DNA of 64,000 nt. Source: Mansonella perstans. Its lineage: Eukaryota; Nematoda; Chromadorea; Rhabditida; Onchocercidae. Position 1 is the first letter of the stretch; each line of letters begins with the position of its first letter. Shown here in pieces: positions 21,962 through 36,900 of this stretch. The notes below the pieces were generated by a model. The model worked only from the letters and a program-made list of their open reading frames with translations, made no database searches and had not been told where the DNA came from. The position numbers were made by a program, and so were the translations under genes. The stretch is from the NCBI GenBank assembly GCA_037074765.1, contig JBAMDO010000095.1:62001-126000 (forward strand), written 5' to 3'.

Positions 21962-24900
21962 ATGGAAGAGCAAAAACGCAAGTGGGCTGCTGATATTGGG
22001 AACATGGATGAATTTGTGGAGCAGGTTGCGTAATTGAATACTTTTCGATCTTCTTTCAAATACTTCAATTTGACCTGATAAAAAATGTTGTGGTAGTTAA
22101 ACTTGTTTTTTTATTAATCTTATTTTTTCATTGGTCTTGTACGATTTTTTTTCCCATATTTCTTAGAAATAGTTTTATTTGTTACTTTTATTAGTCAAAG
22201 AATTAGTCAAAAAAAAAAGTGTTTTTTATTATTTAGTTTTATGTGTTGTGTTTTATTAATATTATATGTTATAATTTATCATTGTAAGAATGGAGTTTTG
22301 CTGTTGAATAACCTATACATATGCAGTCACTGCGTTTGGAAAACTCTTAGGAGATCTATGCCTAAAGTATTATTCCACAAAAGACATTGAGTAAAACAGA
22401 TTCTTAATACTTTACTTCAGGAAACATTGAGCAATGAAGTTTGGAATTTCCTTGTGAAAGCTGATTTGTTGCTGTGCAGTTTTTCTCAAAAGTAGTATAA
22501 GTGATATTCTGATATTCAATCTTTGATTTTATTGCATACAATGTTGCATTAGCGAGTTTGAATATTTATTTCAGATTACAAAATGTTCCGTTCCTCCAAT
22601 ACGTATAGAGCACAGAAATGAAGCTATGGAAGCCCAATCTTGTTTACCTGAAGAGAAAGGTTGGCTATATCTTGTACTTCAAATCTAAGTAAATGAATAT
22701 AAGTGTGCATTAAGGAATTCAAAAATAATTGTCCATTAACTTGGTTTTTTATCAACAGTTGTGAAGTTTAGATTTTTGATGTCATAAATGCGAACATTAA
22801 AAGGAAGATTTGGTTTGATTTTTTTGTCGGTTTCTAATTTTCTGTTTCTAATTTCTTGCATTGTAGTGTGCGGTAAACTTTCGGTATTGACGCATGACAT
22901 TTTTTCTACGAAATATTTGAATCTAATATTTGGCAATCAGGTTTTCACAACAAACAACGCTAGTAAGTATTTTTCTGGAAATGAAAAAAATCATTTGTTA
23001 GAATTTCTTCATTTTATGTTATTTATTGTAGCACCCATATAAATTGAAATAATTATATACGTATATTATATATTATATTATATATATATATATACCTTGT
23101 CATTTTCAACAGCGAAATATAGGAACAATTAGTAAAAAAAGAAAAATTCAAAGCTTGATATATATACACTGAATTCATATACGTGATGTATATATATATA
23201 TGATGTTAAGTAGCAAAGTAGATTCAATGTTTTTGCTGGTTTTTCATTTTGCAGGTTCTCGACTTTTTCTTTCAGGGGCAAATAATGAATTATGTGATAA
23301 AAACGATCACCATCAGAAATCGGTTCGTATTTTTAATTTTTCTCTGGTTACCAGGTACACGTGAGAGTTTGCTTATTTCATTGATTGCAGACTCCATATC
23401 ATGTTCACTCTCCACCGTGGCAAAACTTATTACGTCGTATTCGTGGTCGATTTGTTTGCGACACGGGAAGGCTGAAAAAAACTATTGAGGAACGAGAATT
23501 TAAAAACGTTGATGATTGTTATTTTTTGAAGGATGAAGTAATTTTCTTATAATTTGTTTTTTTCTAATGCTTCCATATTAATTTATCTTTTTCTATACTG
23601 AACTCCTATAAATTTCATGTGCCGTTTTGTGATTTTCATTTTTTTTTTCTTTGAGTTTGAAAAATCAGATGACTAATCAGAAGTATTCAGATCGTAAAAC
23701 GAGAATGCAGACTGGAAATTCTAGATGAGATAAACGCGAAACATATGGAAATGTTGCAAAAATTGCCGGATGCTGAAGGATTAATTACCGAGTTAGTAGT
23801 AGTAGATTATAGAATGAATCTTTTGCAGCTAATCGATTTTTTTTTTAAAGATCTGATGATTGATGGAAAGATTTTTTATAGATTTGAAATGCATTATTTA
23901 TAGGGCTTTACCCGTTATTCTCATGTTTATGTTGTTATTCTTCTGACAAAATTTGAATTACAGATGAAATTAGATTTTGTATTTATAAGGTTTATATTGA
24001 ATTGACGAAACTCTTTTGTAGTTTTCCTTACAATTTTTTTTTTTTTATTTGTAATTTTTGGATTTAATGGTTTAAAACAGTGCGCTAAATGAATATTAAT
24101 GGTTTAGGCTTATGAACCGCGAAATAGAACGTTTTGCATGCGGGTTGCCAGTGTATAATATCAGGAAAGAAATTAAAAATATTCTTTGCAATCAGGTTGT
24201 GTTTTTCTCTTTTCTTTTGTGATTTTATTTGATTTTTAATTTAAAAACTTTATTACTGCTGAGACTAATGTATGTTACTTGAATTTGGTCGTAAAAATTT
24301 TCTTTGGTTTTTTAAATTGAAAATACTGAGGATGTTGTTACTAGTCACCATGATTTTTTCTTTCATTTGTTTTAAATTGCAAATTTAGGCGAGAGTACTG
24401 CTTGTTGTAGCAGGTACTGGTTCAGGTAAAAGTACACAAATCCCGCAATATTTAGTACTCGATGGTATCATTGAATCCTCGAAGAAAGTTTTGTGCAGTC
24501 AACCGCGGAAGGTTTCTCTTTTAGCATTATTTGTTAGGGATTATGTAATGTAAATGAAATTGCAATAGAAGGAAATACAAATATTGTTTTAGGTTGCCGC
24601 GTGCGAACTGGCCATGAGAGTGGCGAAAGAGACATCGATGGGTAATTTCTGTTTGGTTAACGATCCCGTATATAAAGATGCGTAAGCTTTCACATTTTTT
24701 GGGATGAAATAATTGATTAAAGCTTTTGAGTAGTGTCTATAGTTCAGAGGTTCATGATATATGCTCTAAATACTTGCTATGTGTTTCAAAATTCGGACAT
24801 TTGTATTATGAATTATTTCTCTTTTGTTTTCATGCTTGTTATCTGCATTCAGTGTATTTTAGGAGGAAACATAATCTGAATGCAGCAATAAATTTTGTAA

Positions 24901-27900
24901 CAGAAAAGCACCTCTTGGACTGTATAAAAGAAGATCGTAAATTGTCGCGATTTGGATGCGTTATGATTGATGAAGTTCACGAAAGGACTGTGAATACAGA
25001 TATATGTTTAGGAATGATGAAAGCAATACTTAGATTGCGGCCGGATATGAAATTAGTCAGTTTTGTTGCAAAATTTGTTTTCAAACGAGTGATTAAAATT
25101 TTTAAACTATTCTATTTTTAAACCCTAATTTATTGAACGACCTTATTTTAGGTAATATCTTCCGCAACACTAGATTCAGAGATACTATTAAATTATTTCT
25201 CAGAGTTCCAAGTAAAGAAACTGGAAGTTCCAGGGCGTCAATATCCTATCAGAATTTGTTACGAGCCACCAATTCCTGAATGCAAGGGGTTCGTTAAAGA
25301 TTTTCCCCATAAATTACAAAATTTGATTTGTACTCTAAATTAAAAAAAAAAAGGAAATATACATTTCACAGGCAGGACATTGACATTTTTTCTATGTGTT
25401 TTTTCTTTACAATCAATGCATAATTTCTAAATTATCCTTACAAGCATTCCACAAGCAGGGCATGAACACTGGGTAAAGATGTAACTGTCTGGCTAACATC
25501 AGACATGTTAGATTAACATAGAAAGATTGACAGGTTTTACATTTTTCGGAATGAAATAATTGGTTGCAACTTTTGATTAATGTATATAGTCGAGAGGTTA
25601 ATATTGACATATGCTATTTAGAATGTGCTGTATTTTATATCAATATATATGTATAAACCAAAAGGAATATATATGCATATATATGTATACATATATATAT
25701 ATTCTGGAACAGAATAATATATATATATAATGTGGTAATTATATATATATACATTCTTCTGTTCCTTACGATATATTCTACTGTTCCTCAGTCACAAACA
25801 TAGCTAATCATTCATCTCATAGCAAGACTTTTTTTAGTAATTTGTTTCAAGATTTTACCATTTTGTTGGCCTGTTTTTGCGAATTATTGCTTTTGTTTCC
25901 AGAAGAAGCCTGATGCTGGATTATATTGATCGAACAGTGGAAAAAGTAATTAGTATTTGTGAGATTGAAGCTAAAAAACAACCCTTTGATGACATTTTTT
26001 GGGAAGACGGCTTGGAAACTCATGCAGCGCACATTATGGCTTTTTTATCAAAGTATGACAATTACTATTGGAGCAAATTATCAATATCGTTTGTTTAACT
26101 TTAAATACTTTGGATGATCATTATTTACTAGTTGGTATGTAAAAGCTGATAGTTGCAACTGAAATGTTTGACATATGCATTCGAAGCTATTTTATTTGAT
26201 TCGAAAGTAAAAATTTCAAGAAACAGATGTTTTGTGTTCGCATCGTGCCTAAAAACTCGTTCCAGTTTTTTCTTTTTTTTTGCATTTATTATATTTCTTT
26301 GTTTATTTTTACTGCAGTTCTTTCAGAAAATAATTTTTAGCCCTAATGAAACGCTGATAGCTGAAGAACTTCTGTCCAATCGACTAATAAAAATTAAACA
26401 TAGCGTGAATGTGAAAATCGTGGTATTATATGGTAATATGCCGGTTGAAGATCGAAATGAAGTTTTTGCTCCTTTGAAACCTGAATATCACCATAAGGTC
26501 GTTGAGTTTGCAAATTTCCTTGTTTCATTGTTATTGTTATCTTACAGGCGCATCGTTTTCATTTTTAAAATTTCGTTGCAGGTTATCTTTGCGACAAATA
26601 TTGGTGAAACTTCGATTACTATCCCAGGTGTTCGGTACGTTATAGATTGCGGCTTGGCAAAGGTATGTCCGTTCTTATTTCCTTCAAAAATTTAGATATT
26701 TGCAACTCAGAAAAGAAAAGGAGAAGGAAAACGATTGTTTCGGCTTCCAATATGCTTGTCCTTGGAAATGGTTACTTTTATCCAGGTGAAAAAATTTGAT
26801 GCTGCTAAAAGAAAAAATTTCGTAGAACTGGATTTTATATCGAAATCCGCAGCAAAACAACGAGCTGGAAGAGCAGGAAGAACAGCACCAGGTTTAAAAG
26901 ATTTTTCTAGTAAGAAATGATTCGGCGATACTGGCATTATCTCAAATAATCCAAACACTGAAGTCGAATTAAGAGTTGTGATATGTCCATCGTATGGTAA
27001 GCGTTTAAGGTGGGAAAAAAATGAAGCAAAAGAAAAGTAATTTGAAAATTAGCTTATTAATTGATGAAGTTCGACTAATTTGTGCAAGAGATGGAAGCGA
27101 CTGGTTTTATTCTACTTGGCTCATGGTGATAAAGATGTAATACTTAATTTTCTTATGAACACCTGCTGTATTGGTTAGGGCAATGATTGAATTTTGTTTA
27201 GGTATTTGTTATCGTCTTTACTCGGAAGAACAGTATGAGAAAATGGAATCTACAAATGTGCCAGACATTCTTCTTACCAACCTTACTGGAGTAATGTTGT
27301 ACATGATAGCAGCAGGTGTAAATCTTTCAGAGTTTGATTTCATTGAGAAACCAGATTCAAACGTCCTGATACATTCGGAGGCACTTTTGAGGTAATTCTT
27401 TTTTAAAGAATGCTTTTGTAAGCTTTCGTTCCCAGTTTTGAAGAAATGCATTGTTTAATGAAATATTGCAGATCACTCAAAGCCATTGAGTTTCGCGAAT
27501 CTACGCTAGTTCTAACCCAATTAGGTAAAGAGATGCAACAGTTACCCGTGGAACCATGTTTAGCAAAAATGATTCTGGATTCAGTGCAGTACGATTTAGT
27601 GGCTGAAGTAGCGGTTGTCTGCGCATGCGTTCATGTTGGATCACTTTTCAATCGCAGAAATAAGCAAAATGTAATACTTTGAGGTATTCAAGTAGAAAAT
27701 GACTTTATCATCTGTCATTTTCACTTTTGATTTTTTAAATTACCTTGCAACTATAATATTTTAATTTATATTAATATCGTTTGTGCTTGTAGTATGAATC
27801 GGGATGAGAAAAACAGAGAAAGTAGGTGATAGATTTATCCTTATATGCTTGTATGCTCGCTACAGAAAAATTCAACGTGTCTTTCCTATTCTTTCATTTC

Positions 27901-30900
27901 CTTTTCAATTATTATTGCTTCATTAGTATTAAAATTAATATTAAAAAAAATTAGTATTAAAGTGTAGCGTGACATTTAATTCTTAACTTTTCTCCTGTTT
28001 ATGTTAGTGGAGCGTTTAATTCATATCTTGAAAGCATTGTCACTTATTGACTCTGACACTGACAAAAAGTAATAATTTCTGCGTATTACTGAGATTTTGT
28101 CAGGCAGCGGTGGAATCTTACATTTTTAGTGTGTGAGATATATGCATTTTATTGTGAGATGAATTATCAAATTTTTCATTTCAGAAATTCATTTTAGTAG
28201 ACCAAAAAATACTATCATTTTGTGAAGAAAGTGGTGATCCAATGACATTTTTAATGGTAAGTTTAGTTTTTTATGTGAAGTAGTGGATTAGTTTAACGAA
28301 CTTTAAAAAAGATCTAGATTTTATTGAGTTGCTATAATCTCTTTTTGTTGAGTTCACTTTCATTAATTTTCCTTTTTTACTGCATTAGTACTACTAGTAT
28401 TTACCCGCTACTATTCAGGAAAAGACATAAGAAAACTGTTTATTGCAGTATGTTGACATACTAACAGCTTTATTAGCTTGTTGCAGTCAGTGTTGTGAAT
28501 GGCGGTTCGTTTTATTTTAAATGTAAGTTATTCTTTAGGTATTCCTGCAGTATATAAGAACACCAAAACATCGATCCAGGCATTGGTGTTTTGAGAATTA
28601 TGTAAATTTGAAGCGCATGAAATCTGTGTTTTATATTGCGGACAAGATCTGCAAAATTATGTCTCATCTTACGGTGAGTATGCATTCACATCTTTTATTC
28701 TGTTTTTTTTTTTTTTTTTTTTATTCTGCGAATTATCATTAACTTTGATTTTATTGATTGGTGCTTTATTTTTTTTTTTTTTTTTTGTATCTGTATATTT
28801 TTACGCAGTATTTTTATCAGATTAGTTAATTTAGGGTGTTAATGCGGACATTAACAACATTGATATTTCAAAATCACGGACAATTATTCCTAATCTTTAC
28901 TGTCGATCTTTTGAAAGCAATCTGGCAATATATTCTGGCCTACCAGAACGTGGATATTATGATTTTAATGAGAAAAAATACGTCTTTGTATGTTGCTAGA
29001 TATATTTCAGAAATGATCAAAGTCCAAACAAGTTTGGAATTAACAGTAGGAATTGTAGAAGTCATGAATCTCTATCACTTCTGACCATATGGAATTCTTT
29101 TGAATATTGTTCTATTTTAAGTCTGTATTATGAAATGAACGTCTAAAAACAATCTCAAGACGGTGGACGTGTTCCTTTAGCTTATGATAAGTAGCTCTAA
29201 TCTTGCAGATTCATCCGTCATCAGCTCTAAAATACAGCGATGAAACTCCGGAATTTCTTGTTTATGAATGTTCGATCCGTACATCAAATGATTTTGTATT
29301 GAATGTGTGCGCTGCGGATCCTTCTTGGTTGCAGGAAACTGATCATAATATGTTGGAAGAAGAAAGAAAGGTATGCTTACTGTTATTTTCATCGAATACA
29401 CAAATTTCTATCATGTGAACACAAAAAGCTAGAAAAAAAAAAGAACAAGTATTTTTAAATTATTTTTGGTTTATTCTTTTTCTATTTTTTTTTCTGATTA
29501 AAAAGTAAATGATATCAAAAATCTTTTATTGCTTCAGTAGCTCCTGTAAATTGCATTGATCAAACTTGTAAGTATTTCATAGTACCATATTTCATATTAT
29601 CTTAGGCTACGGGGCGAATTTTTGTAATGCAGTTTCATTGTCGAATATTTGAAATTTATTGCAGAACAGGTTAGTGCCATATAATGTTAGATGTGGAACT
29701 GCTACGAAGAGATGGATTTTGGCACATATGAATATTCTTCAACAGGAGGTATATCATGTATTTAAATGTTTTGCTTCAATAAAGTTCAAGGAGCTTTACA
29801 TGCATTTCCATCTTTCATCTGAAATGGAAGTTGATAGATAAAATATTTTTTTTGCTTATTTATTGTTAAAGGGAGCACAAAAGATACTCGTGTTTGGGTT
29901 TTAGGATTAGAATGGAGTTGGAATTAGGGGTTGATTTAATCATTAATAGAAGTCTTCGCGTTGTATAAATTTTGTTCAGGTTGGAATGGAATGCATTGCA
30001 AAGAAGAGATCTGATGATCCATACCACAGACTTCAGATTTATGTTTCAGTTAAAAATCTTCCGAAGGTATGAAATTTTTTTTCGGTAGATGAAATATTTT
30101 TATTCGATGACTATGGTGCAAACGTCCCGTTGTAATCTGGGAAATAATACTTGGAAGTATAAGTTTTTGTTCTGAGAAATCGGAATGTGGACATTTATTG
30201 ATCTATCAGGATGTTTTTGATTGTGCCTGTATTTTTTAGTTGAAGACATTTGTTGAACGGATTACAGAAGAAAAAGCGGATTTACTACGCAGAAAAACGA
30301 GGGAAGTGCCAATAATGCATGCAGATTATGTAGTCAGTGTTACTTTTTTTGCTCATAGCTGTTGAAATTGACCTTAAGAAGAAACATCGTCACTACATAT
30401 GATCATGGTTGACAGGGAATTTTCTGAATTTTTCTTTTGCCACAATTTTGCATTTCGTGACACTTTCAACTGTAAGTAAAAAATAAATTGCACAAATTCT
30501 CAATTCTAGTTGCACATGTCTGGTAGCGGTACACCACTGGAGATTCTAATCCCCGGTGAATTCTGCAGTATGTATGTTGGAAGAAGCGGAATTAATTGGA
30601 AAGATGATGCTGCATATAGAATTAAGCTAGAAGACTACTTCAGCAAGGTTTATTTTTCAATTAATTGGACAGAGTTTGCTTTATTCTTAACTGCAATAGA
30701 TAATATGACTTAAATAAAACATGTTGATTTATTAAAAAAATTTGGTCAGGAAGAATGCTGCCTTAATGAGCACTGATTCTGGGATAATATTTTAATGGTT
30801 TGGAGAAGATATGTAGATATGCGTTCTCTGTATTCATTTTGATAGCTGCGATGTTCGTTTTTTATACTTATTATTTGCCTATAATAAAATTCATTTTGCA

Positions 30901-33900
30901 GTTTGGAAAAATCACAGAATTCGTAACATTTGGTGAAGAATATCAGAAGCAAATTGGACATTCGTGCTTAATTAGGATGGAAAACAAAGAAGTTGCAAAA
31001 CGTGCATTTATATATAACAATGAAAATCATTGCAATTTCAATATTGAAGTTTGTTTCTACTTGCTCACTTTTCAGACTTTTGTAATTTCAGTATTATTTT
31101 GTTGTTATTCGATAAGATCATTGTTCATGAACTGTTACCAAGCCCCCTTAATATGCTGCGACGCATTTTCACTAGTTAATTGAAATTTGTATTTCAGCCT
31201 CGTCTTGGAAGAAAATATCTAAGCCGAGTAAATAGATATCATCCATCTGCTTATCGATTACTGATTAGATGGTGGCGTAGACCCAGCTATGGTTATGGTG
31301 TAGTAAAGGTTACTTGCTTATTAATGCTGTTGTCCCTAGCTGCAGCCATAATTTAATAAATAATTTAAGTAGCTTATCAATTTCGGCTCGAATCCACTAT
31401 ATTTATTTCCGGTATTTGAAATGAAGGCAATATTTTGGCATCCCTCTTGAATCCTTTTCCTTTAAGTTGATTGGAAAAAATAATTAAAGTGTAATTGTAC
31501 CAAGTAGATTTAAAGTAATAGCTGATGGAACTTACTACTCTTTGCACTTTTTTCAGTTGAAATCTCGTAATTTCACTCAAAGGTTGTACGCTTTCAGCGT
31601 GATTGCAGAACGTTTCGGGCATTTTCAACCTTCATTATTGCCGGAAGATTTGATGGTATCTTTGTCTTTTCTATTTTCTTCATGCATTGATCGTTTATCC
31701 AATAATTACTATTTTTATAGGCAAGAGATCCGGATATAAGTGTCGATGATTTGTTCAAGGTATGTTTTTAATTAAAGAATATTTGTAATTTTATTGTTTC
31801 TGTTGCATGAAAGCAGTATTCTTTGGAATGCTGTTTTATATGATTGCTGAAATTGTTTAATAAAATTATAAAATTACAATATAAAATTTTAGGTGAAACT
31901 GCACTCTCTTCCGCTGGATGTTGACAGTGAACGGTTGCTTGATGATTTGGTGCCGGTGCTAAATGCATATGGTATAGAATTCGATGAAATATATGTGGTT
32001 CGAAAAAAGAAGTATCCTGTTGAAGACAAGAAGTATGCTTCATTCAACTACTACAGTTATGCAATTTCGTTAGTGTTTTCTTAAGATTTTTCGAGGGTAG
32101 AGTTTTTTTCAGAGATTTGGAGGAGCATTCCGGGCGAATTTCTGACTATATCAGAAAGGTGGCGAAGAATTCAGGTATCGCTGTGACGTTTTTTTTGAAT
32201 AGACTGAAATCTGACGTTTTATTGTTTTTTGTAATGCATGCTAATTTTTCGTGAGCATTCGTAATTGAATAATTATCGCTGGAATAGTAATTATTAATTT
32301 CCAGTGGGCAGTAATGGTTGTCCATTCGAGGTTAAGGTGCGCGTGCCAAGACATAGCGGCGAAATTGAATTTATAGCAATGGTTCTCTTCCGTGATATGA
32401 ACATCGGAATAAATGTGGGTAAGGCATTGAAAGAAGCAGCGGAAAATGGCACAACTTTGCAAATGGGGCCAGTAAATTATATGCATGATGTTCGCTTTCT
32501 CAATTTTTTTCTGTATCTTTTTTTCACAAATATTCTGCGGTTCAGTTATTTTAGTCGCTAAAACCTCAGTGCAGTAATTTGCATGTTTTTAAGGTATGAA
32601 TTCGTCAAAAATAATCTTCGAGTAGGGAATGTCACAGCTTTATAAGATAATCACGCATTTTAGAATTTTTGGTCAACAGTATTTGTGTTAAACTGAATAT
32701 GTTGACGGATTCACCATTCAATTGTTTCAGGCCGATGTGAAGCAGATGTTTCATTACCAGATGAAAATTCCGCTAATTCTCTTCAACATGATTTTCTATG
32801 ATTTAAAAGCTATTTATGATATAATCGATCACGAGCTTATTGATTTTAATTATCACAGCGATACTAATCGCAAATTATACTATGTTTTCGTTTCTGGGGA
32901 AAATTTCAAGCAAGTTCCTATTTTTTCTGATGTTGTGACGGCGTTTATCTGAGATAAATGTTTACTTGTGCAAAATTGCGCTGCATGCGAAAATTTATTT
33001 ATTTCAGTTCTGTAAACGAAGTTAAAGCTGTCATTGATACAGTAATCAACGGATATACGATTAAATGTAGAGATGGAGAGGAAATTGACGGCACTGAATT
33101 ACCGTGTCATCGACTGCTTACAAAGTAACTACCATATATTTGTCTTCACTGAACTAAAAAGTAATGTTGACGTAGTTTACCGAAATCAGAGTGCTATCCT
33201 TTACATTAGTACAAGAAACATTTTACATCAGTACAAGTTTTGAATAACATGCATTTTGATATGAACTGTTAAGAAAGCAGTGATATTCTGATTAGTCCGT
33301 AATCGAAAATTTTGAGATTTCGTTCACTATAATCTTTTAGAATTGGTCGGTATTTTATGCACGATTTATCCCAAAGATATGCTGTTCTTATGAACACATC
33401 GCCTTATAAGATGGAAGTGAAGATCCAAGGAAGTGTTTCGAATGTTGAAAAAGCTAAAATAGAAATCAAGCGTTTCTTACAAGAATGGTAATCAATTTTT
33501 AACTTATTGTGCTTTTTCTTGCTTCGACTAAATATCTTTTATGATCCTGCAACAGAGTAGTATTACAGAAGTTAAAATTGGAATACTGGTCTCTGGAAAT
33601 GATTGTTCATGTGGGATTTCGTGTAAATGATTACCAACTGTTATAGTTCTCCAAATCGTATTTGATAACTTGTTCCTTGCTGATTTTGATTATATAGGTT
33701 GGATGCAGACATTAATCAGATTTTGATTCTTCAACCACCGACTTATCAACCAGGAACACTGAAAGCTCTTTTCGCTCAAAACAATTATGATCTTTATCTG
33801 CTGGAGAAGCAGCTGGGGCGTGGCCTACATTTAGATGCTAACATTACCAGACGTGAACTACAATTTATTGGCAAAGAAGTCCAATTTCAAGAGCTTTTAG

Positions 33901-36900
33901 TTAGTTTGAAAAATTCATATCCTCACAAAAGAAACTTTTTATACAGTGAGCAGAATTGTTTGAATCTAGAAGTTTGAAATGCTGATATATTCATTTTCGT
34001 GAAACTGTCAAATTTGAGAGTAAATTTATTTTTGATTTTGTGTTTTTGATCTCTTCTACGAAGATCCAATTTACTTGCTGGTATTCAACCTCCTGTTCGA
34101 AGAAAAAGCTCATCATGTGAAAATGTGATAATCTATTATAATACAAAATGTTGATTACACTGAATTTTTCTTATTTTAAATAGTTTCGCATGTCGGTAAT
34201 TGGCCTATTGTCGTTATGTCATTTCAGAAGATATTGCGTTCCATTTCCGACAGCATTCAGTCGAGAAATTCATCGGAAACTACTTTCAATGAAATCGGCG
34301 TACCACAATGTGTTGTTTGCCTTTGTGCTGCAGATTTGGAAAATTATTGTCTGGAGACGTGTGGGCATTATGCTTGCAGGTCATGTTTAAATATTCAGGT
34401 AAATTACTTTTGCAATATTTTGAAGTTAATTCTTCGTAATACACCCCTTGATTTTTGGAATATGTTTTCTCGGTCTTAACTGTGAAAAATAACAGTAGAG
34501 TATTGTTATTTAGTATTTTGAATATTTCGTCGTGTTGTCGTATCTTACAATAACGATTATTGTTACTTTCATCAAGCGTGATAATTATTATCATTAGGAG
34601 TAGTATTTTGAATCTTTGTTTATTATCATTGCACAGGGTTTCCTGTGAAAGATTGCTGCATTTCGTTTACTGTGTTTTTATATGCTCAAATATTTCAGTT
34701 GAAAACATCAATTGAAACGCGTAACTTTCCGATTGTTTGCGTTGCTTGTGAGGAACCATTCACATGGTTAGATTTGGAAGTTCTTATGCTTGGAGACTTA
34801 GTTCGCAATAAGGATGAAGACCCTCAGAAATTGCAGTCATTATCAGACGCTTCTCTAGCTTGTTTCATTGAACGTCACGGTGATCTCTACAAGCAATGTC
34901 TGACGCCTGATTGTCGAGGATTGCACTCTGTTAGCTATCAATACTTTTGTTAGCTATTAATACATACTTTTGGTGACAAACTGTTAGCTATTAACATAGT
35001 TTTGGTGACATACTAAATTTTTTAAATTATTTTAACATTTATTCCCATTAATTTTTGATACAAATGTATAAGGTCACAATCGATGCTCGTTTGAGTCCGT
35101 GTAGATTGTGTGCTCGTATACAATGCACTAAATGCGGAAATGAGGAACACGAGTCAATGGCATGTGAGGAATACGCAAGACTAAGAGTTAATGCAGATGA
35201 ATCAGTGACGAAATGGATACGGTAAGTTCCATTTGCTTTGTTCACTCTGATTTTGTGGATTTCATGGATAACACTTATCAGTTTAGAGTGGAAATATGAC
35301 TTCGGGATATTAAGCATGTTTTAACATGTTTCGTTAAACATGGTTGGAGATGAGTATTAAAAATGAAATTATGAAGTATTACTGTCAAGTATGGCAAAGA
35401 AACTTGGCTGGAAATGGTACACTAACAGAACGGGAAAAAGTAGTAGCATTTGCAACAACTTGATGAACGGTGATTAAATAAAATCTCGCAGCTAACGTTA
35501 CGACGAGCTTCTTTTTAGAGACCAATGCTTAATCTTTCCCATTGCACAGCTTTTGGGTTATCGCCTGACTCTTCTAGTACTGTGATGGCTTGCAGTAGAA
35601 ATCTTGTGATATAATCGTTCTATATGCATTTATGTGAGACATTTATTGCCCATGCTTAGTATTACGAGATCCGAAATAATTCATAACATAGAAATTATCA
35701 AGATAACTAAAGTGTTTTGGAAATGTCTTCGACCAAGTGAAGTAAATTTACAAAAATAGAAAAATGGAGGTGTAAAAAAGGCAGTATTATTCTTATTTGA
35801 ATAGTTATTTATGCATAGAAAGGTCAGTCGGTATACTGTTGTGAGTATGAGATATTGTAAATAATTTTTAGTGTAAGTTATTATGAATGTCAGTTCGTTA
35901 GCAAATTATACAGATGTTAAATATAATATGCGAGGTCGTCGACACGTTGTAAATGATTCTTAAAGATGTAACATCCTGTTAATCACCTTTGATTAACTTA
36001 AATGTTTGAGGTTGTTGTGAGACCGTTGAATTGTGTTAAGCAAACTTCCACTATGTAAGTGGTTCGAACAAGATTCAACTTAATTAGATTCAATTCAACC
36101 AAATTGGTTGTTCGGTCCGTCTCAGTACAATCCTTCAATAACCAAGGATGTTAACCTTTTGTGTTCTCTGTTAACTGTATTGTCCGCTGTCCACCAGTAA
36201 AATTGCATTGCAAATCATTCGTTAATGTAAACAAAAAAAATGACTTCATCTCAAGTTTAACTTTGAAAACTTTCATAACGCAGTGCTCAGAACGATTCCT
36301 ATAGCCAATGATATATCAATTCAGAGACGATCAGAGAAGACGAGGAAAATGTCCAAATATAAATTGCCAAGCCGTTATTGAAAAGTTGGGGGGATGCAAT
36401 CACATGCAGTGTTCGCGTTGCAAACAACACTTTTGCTGGATTTGCATGTTTTCTGTGAGTTGCCGCATGCTTATATGCGTTTATTGTTCGAAAATACATT
36501 TGTTCTTTATTTGGTTCTCTCTATATATTCCAAATATTATAGGCTAAAAAAGATCGTGAGATTTATGCTCATATGGATTTGGAGCACGGTGGATCAGGAG
36601 CTGATATATATGAATTGGCAGAAATGGAAAATGATCCGTTTATTCATGAATTTATTGAGAGACAAGAAATGGAGCTGTTGGTAAAATTTCTTCAAGAACT
36701 AATTCTGTGTAGCATTATTTTTTGAGGGGATTCATCTTGACCAAAATGTATCTTTATGTCTCTTATTTCCAAATATTCATTAGATAACTTTGACGGAAAT
36801 AATTAATGACTGGTTGCATACGCCCAACGAATTAAGATCAGCTGTGATTCTTATTCTTTCAGTTGGGTCCACAATTCAACGCGGGCGAGGAAGCGGAATT

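Noticed and set aside
27794..27830. Possible extra exon in the helicase-RBR gene after a TTGTAG acceptor
   Set aside because: In the required phase it hits TGA within five codons; skipping to the exon at 28185 keeps frame and similarity.
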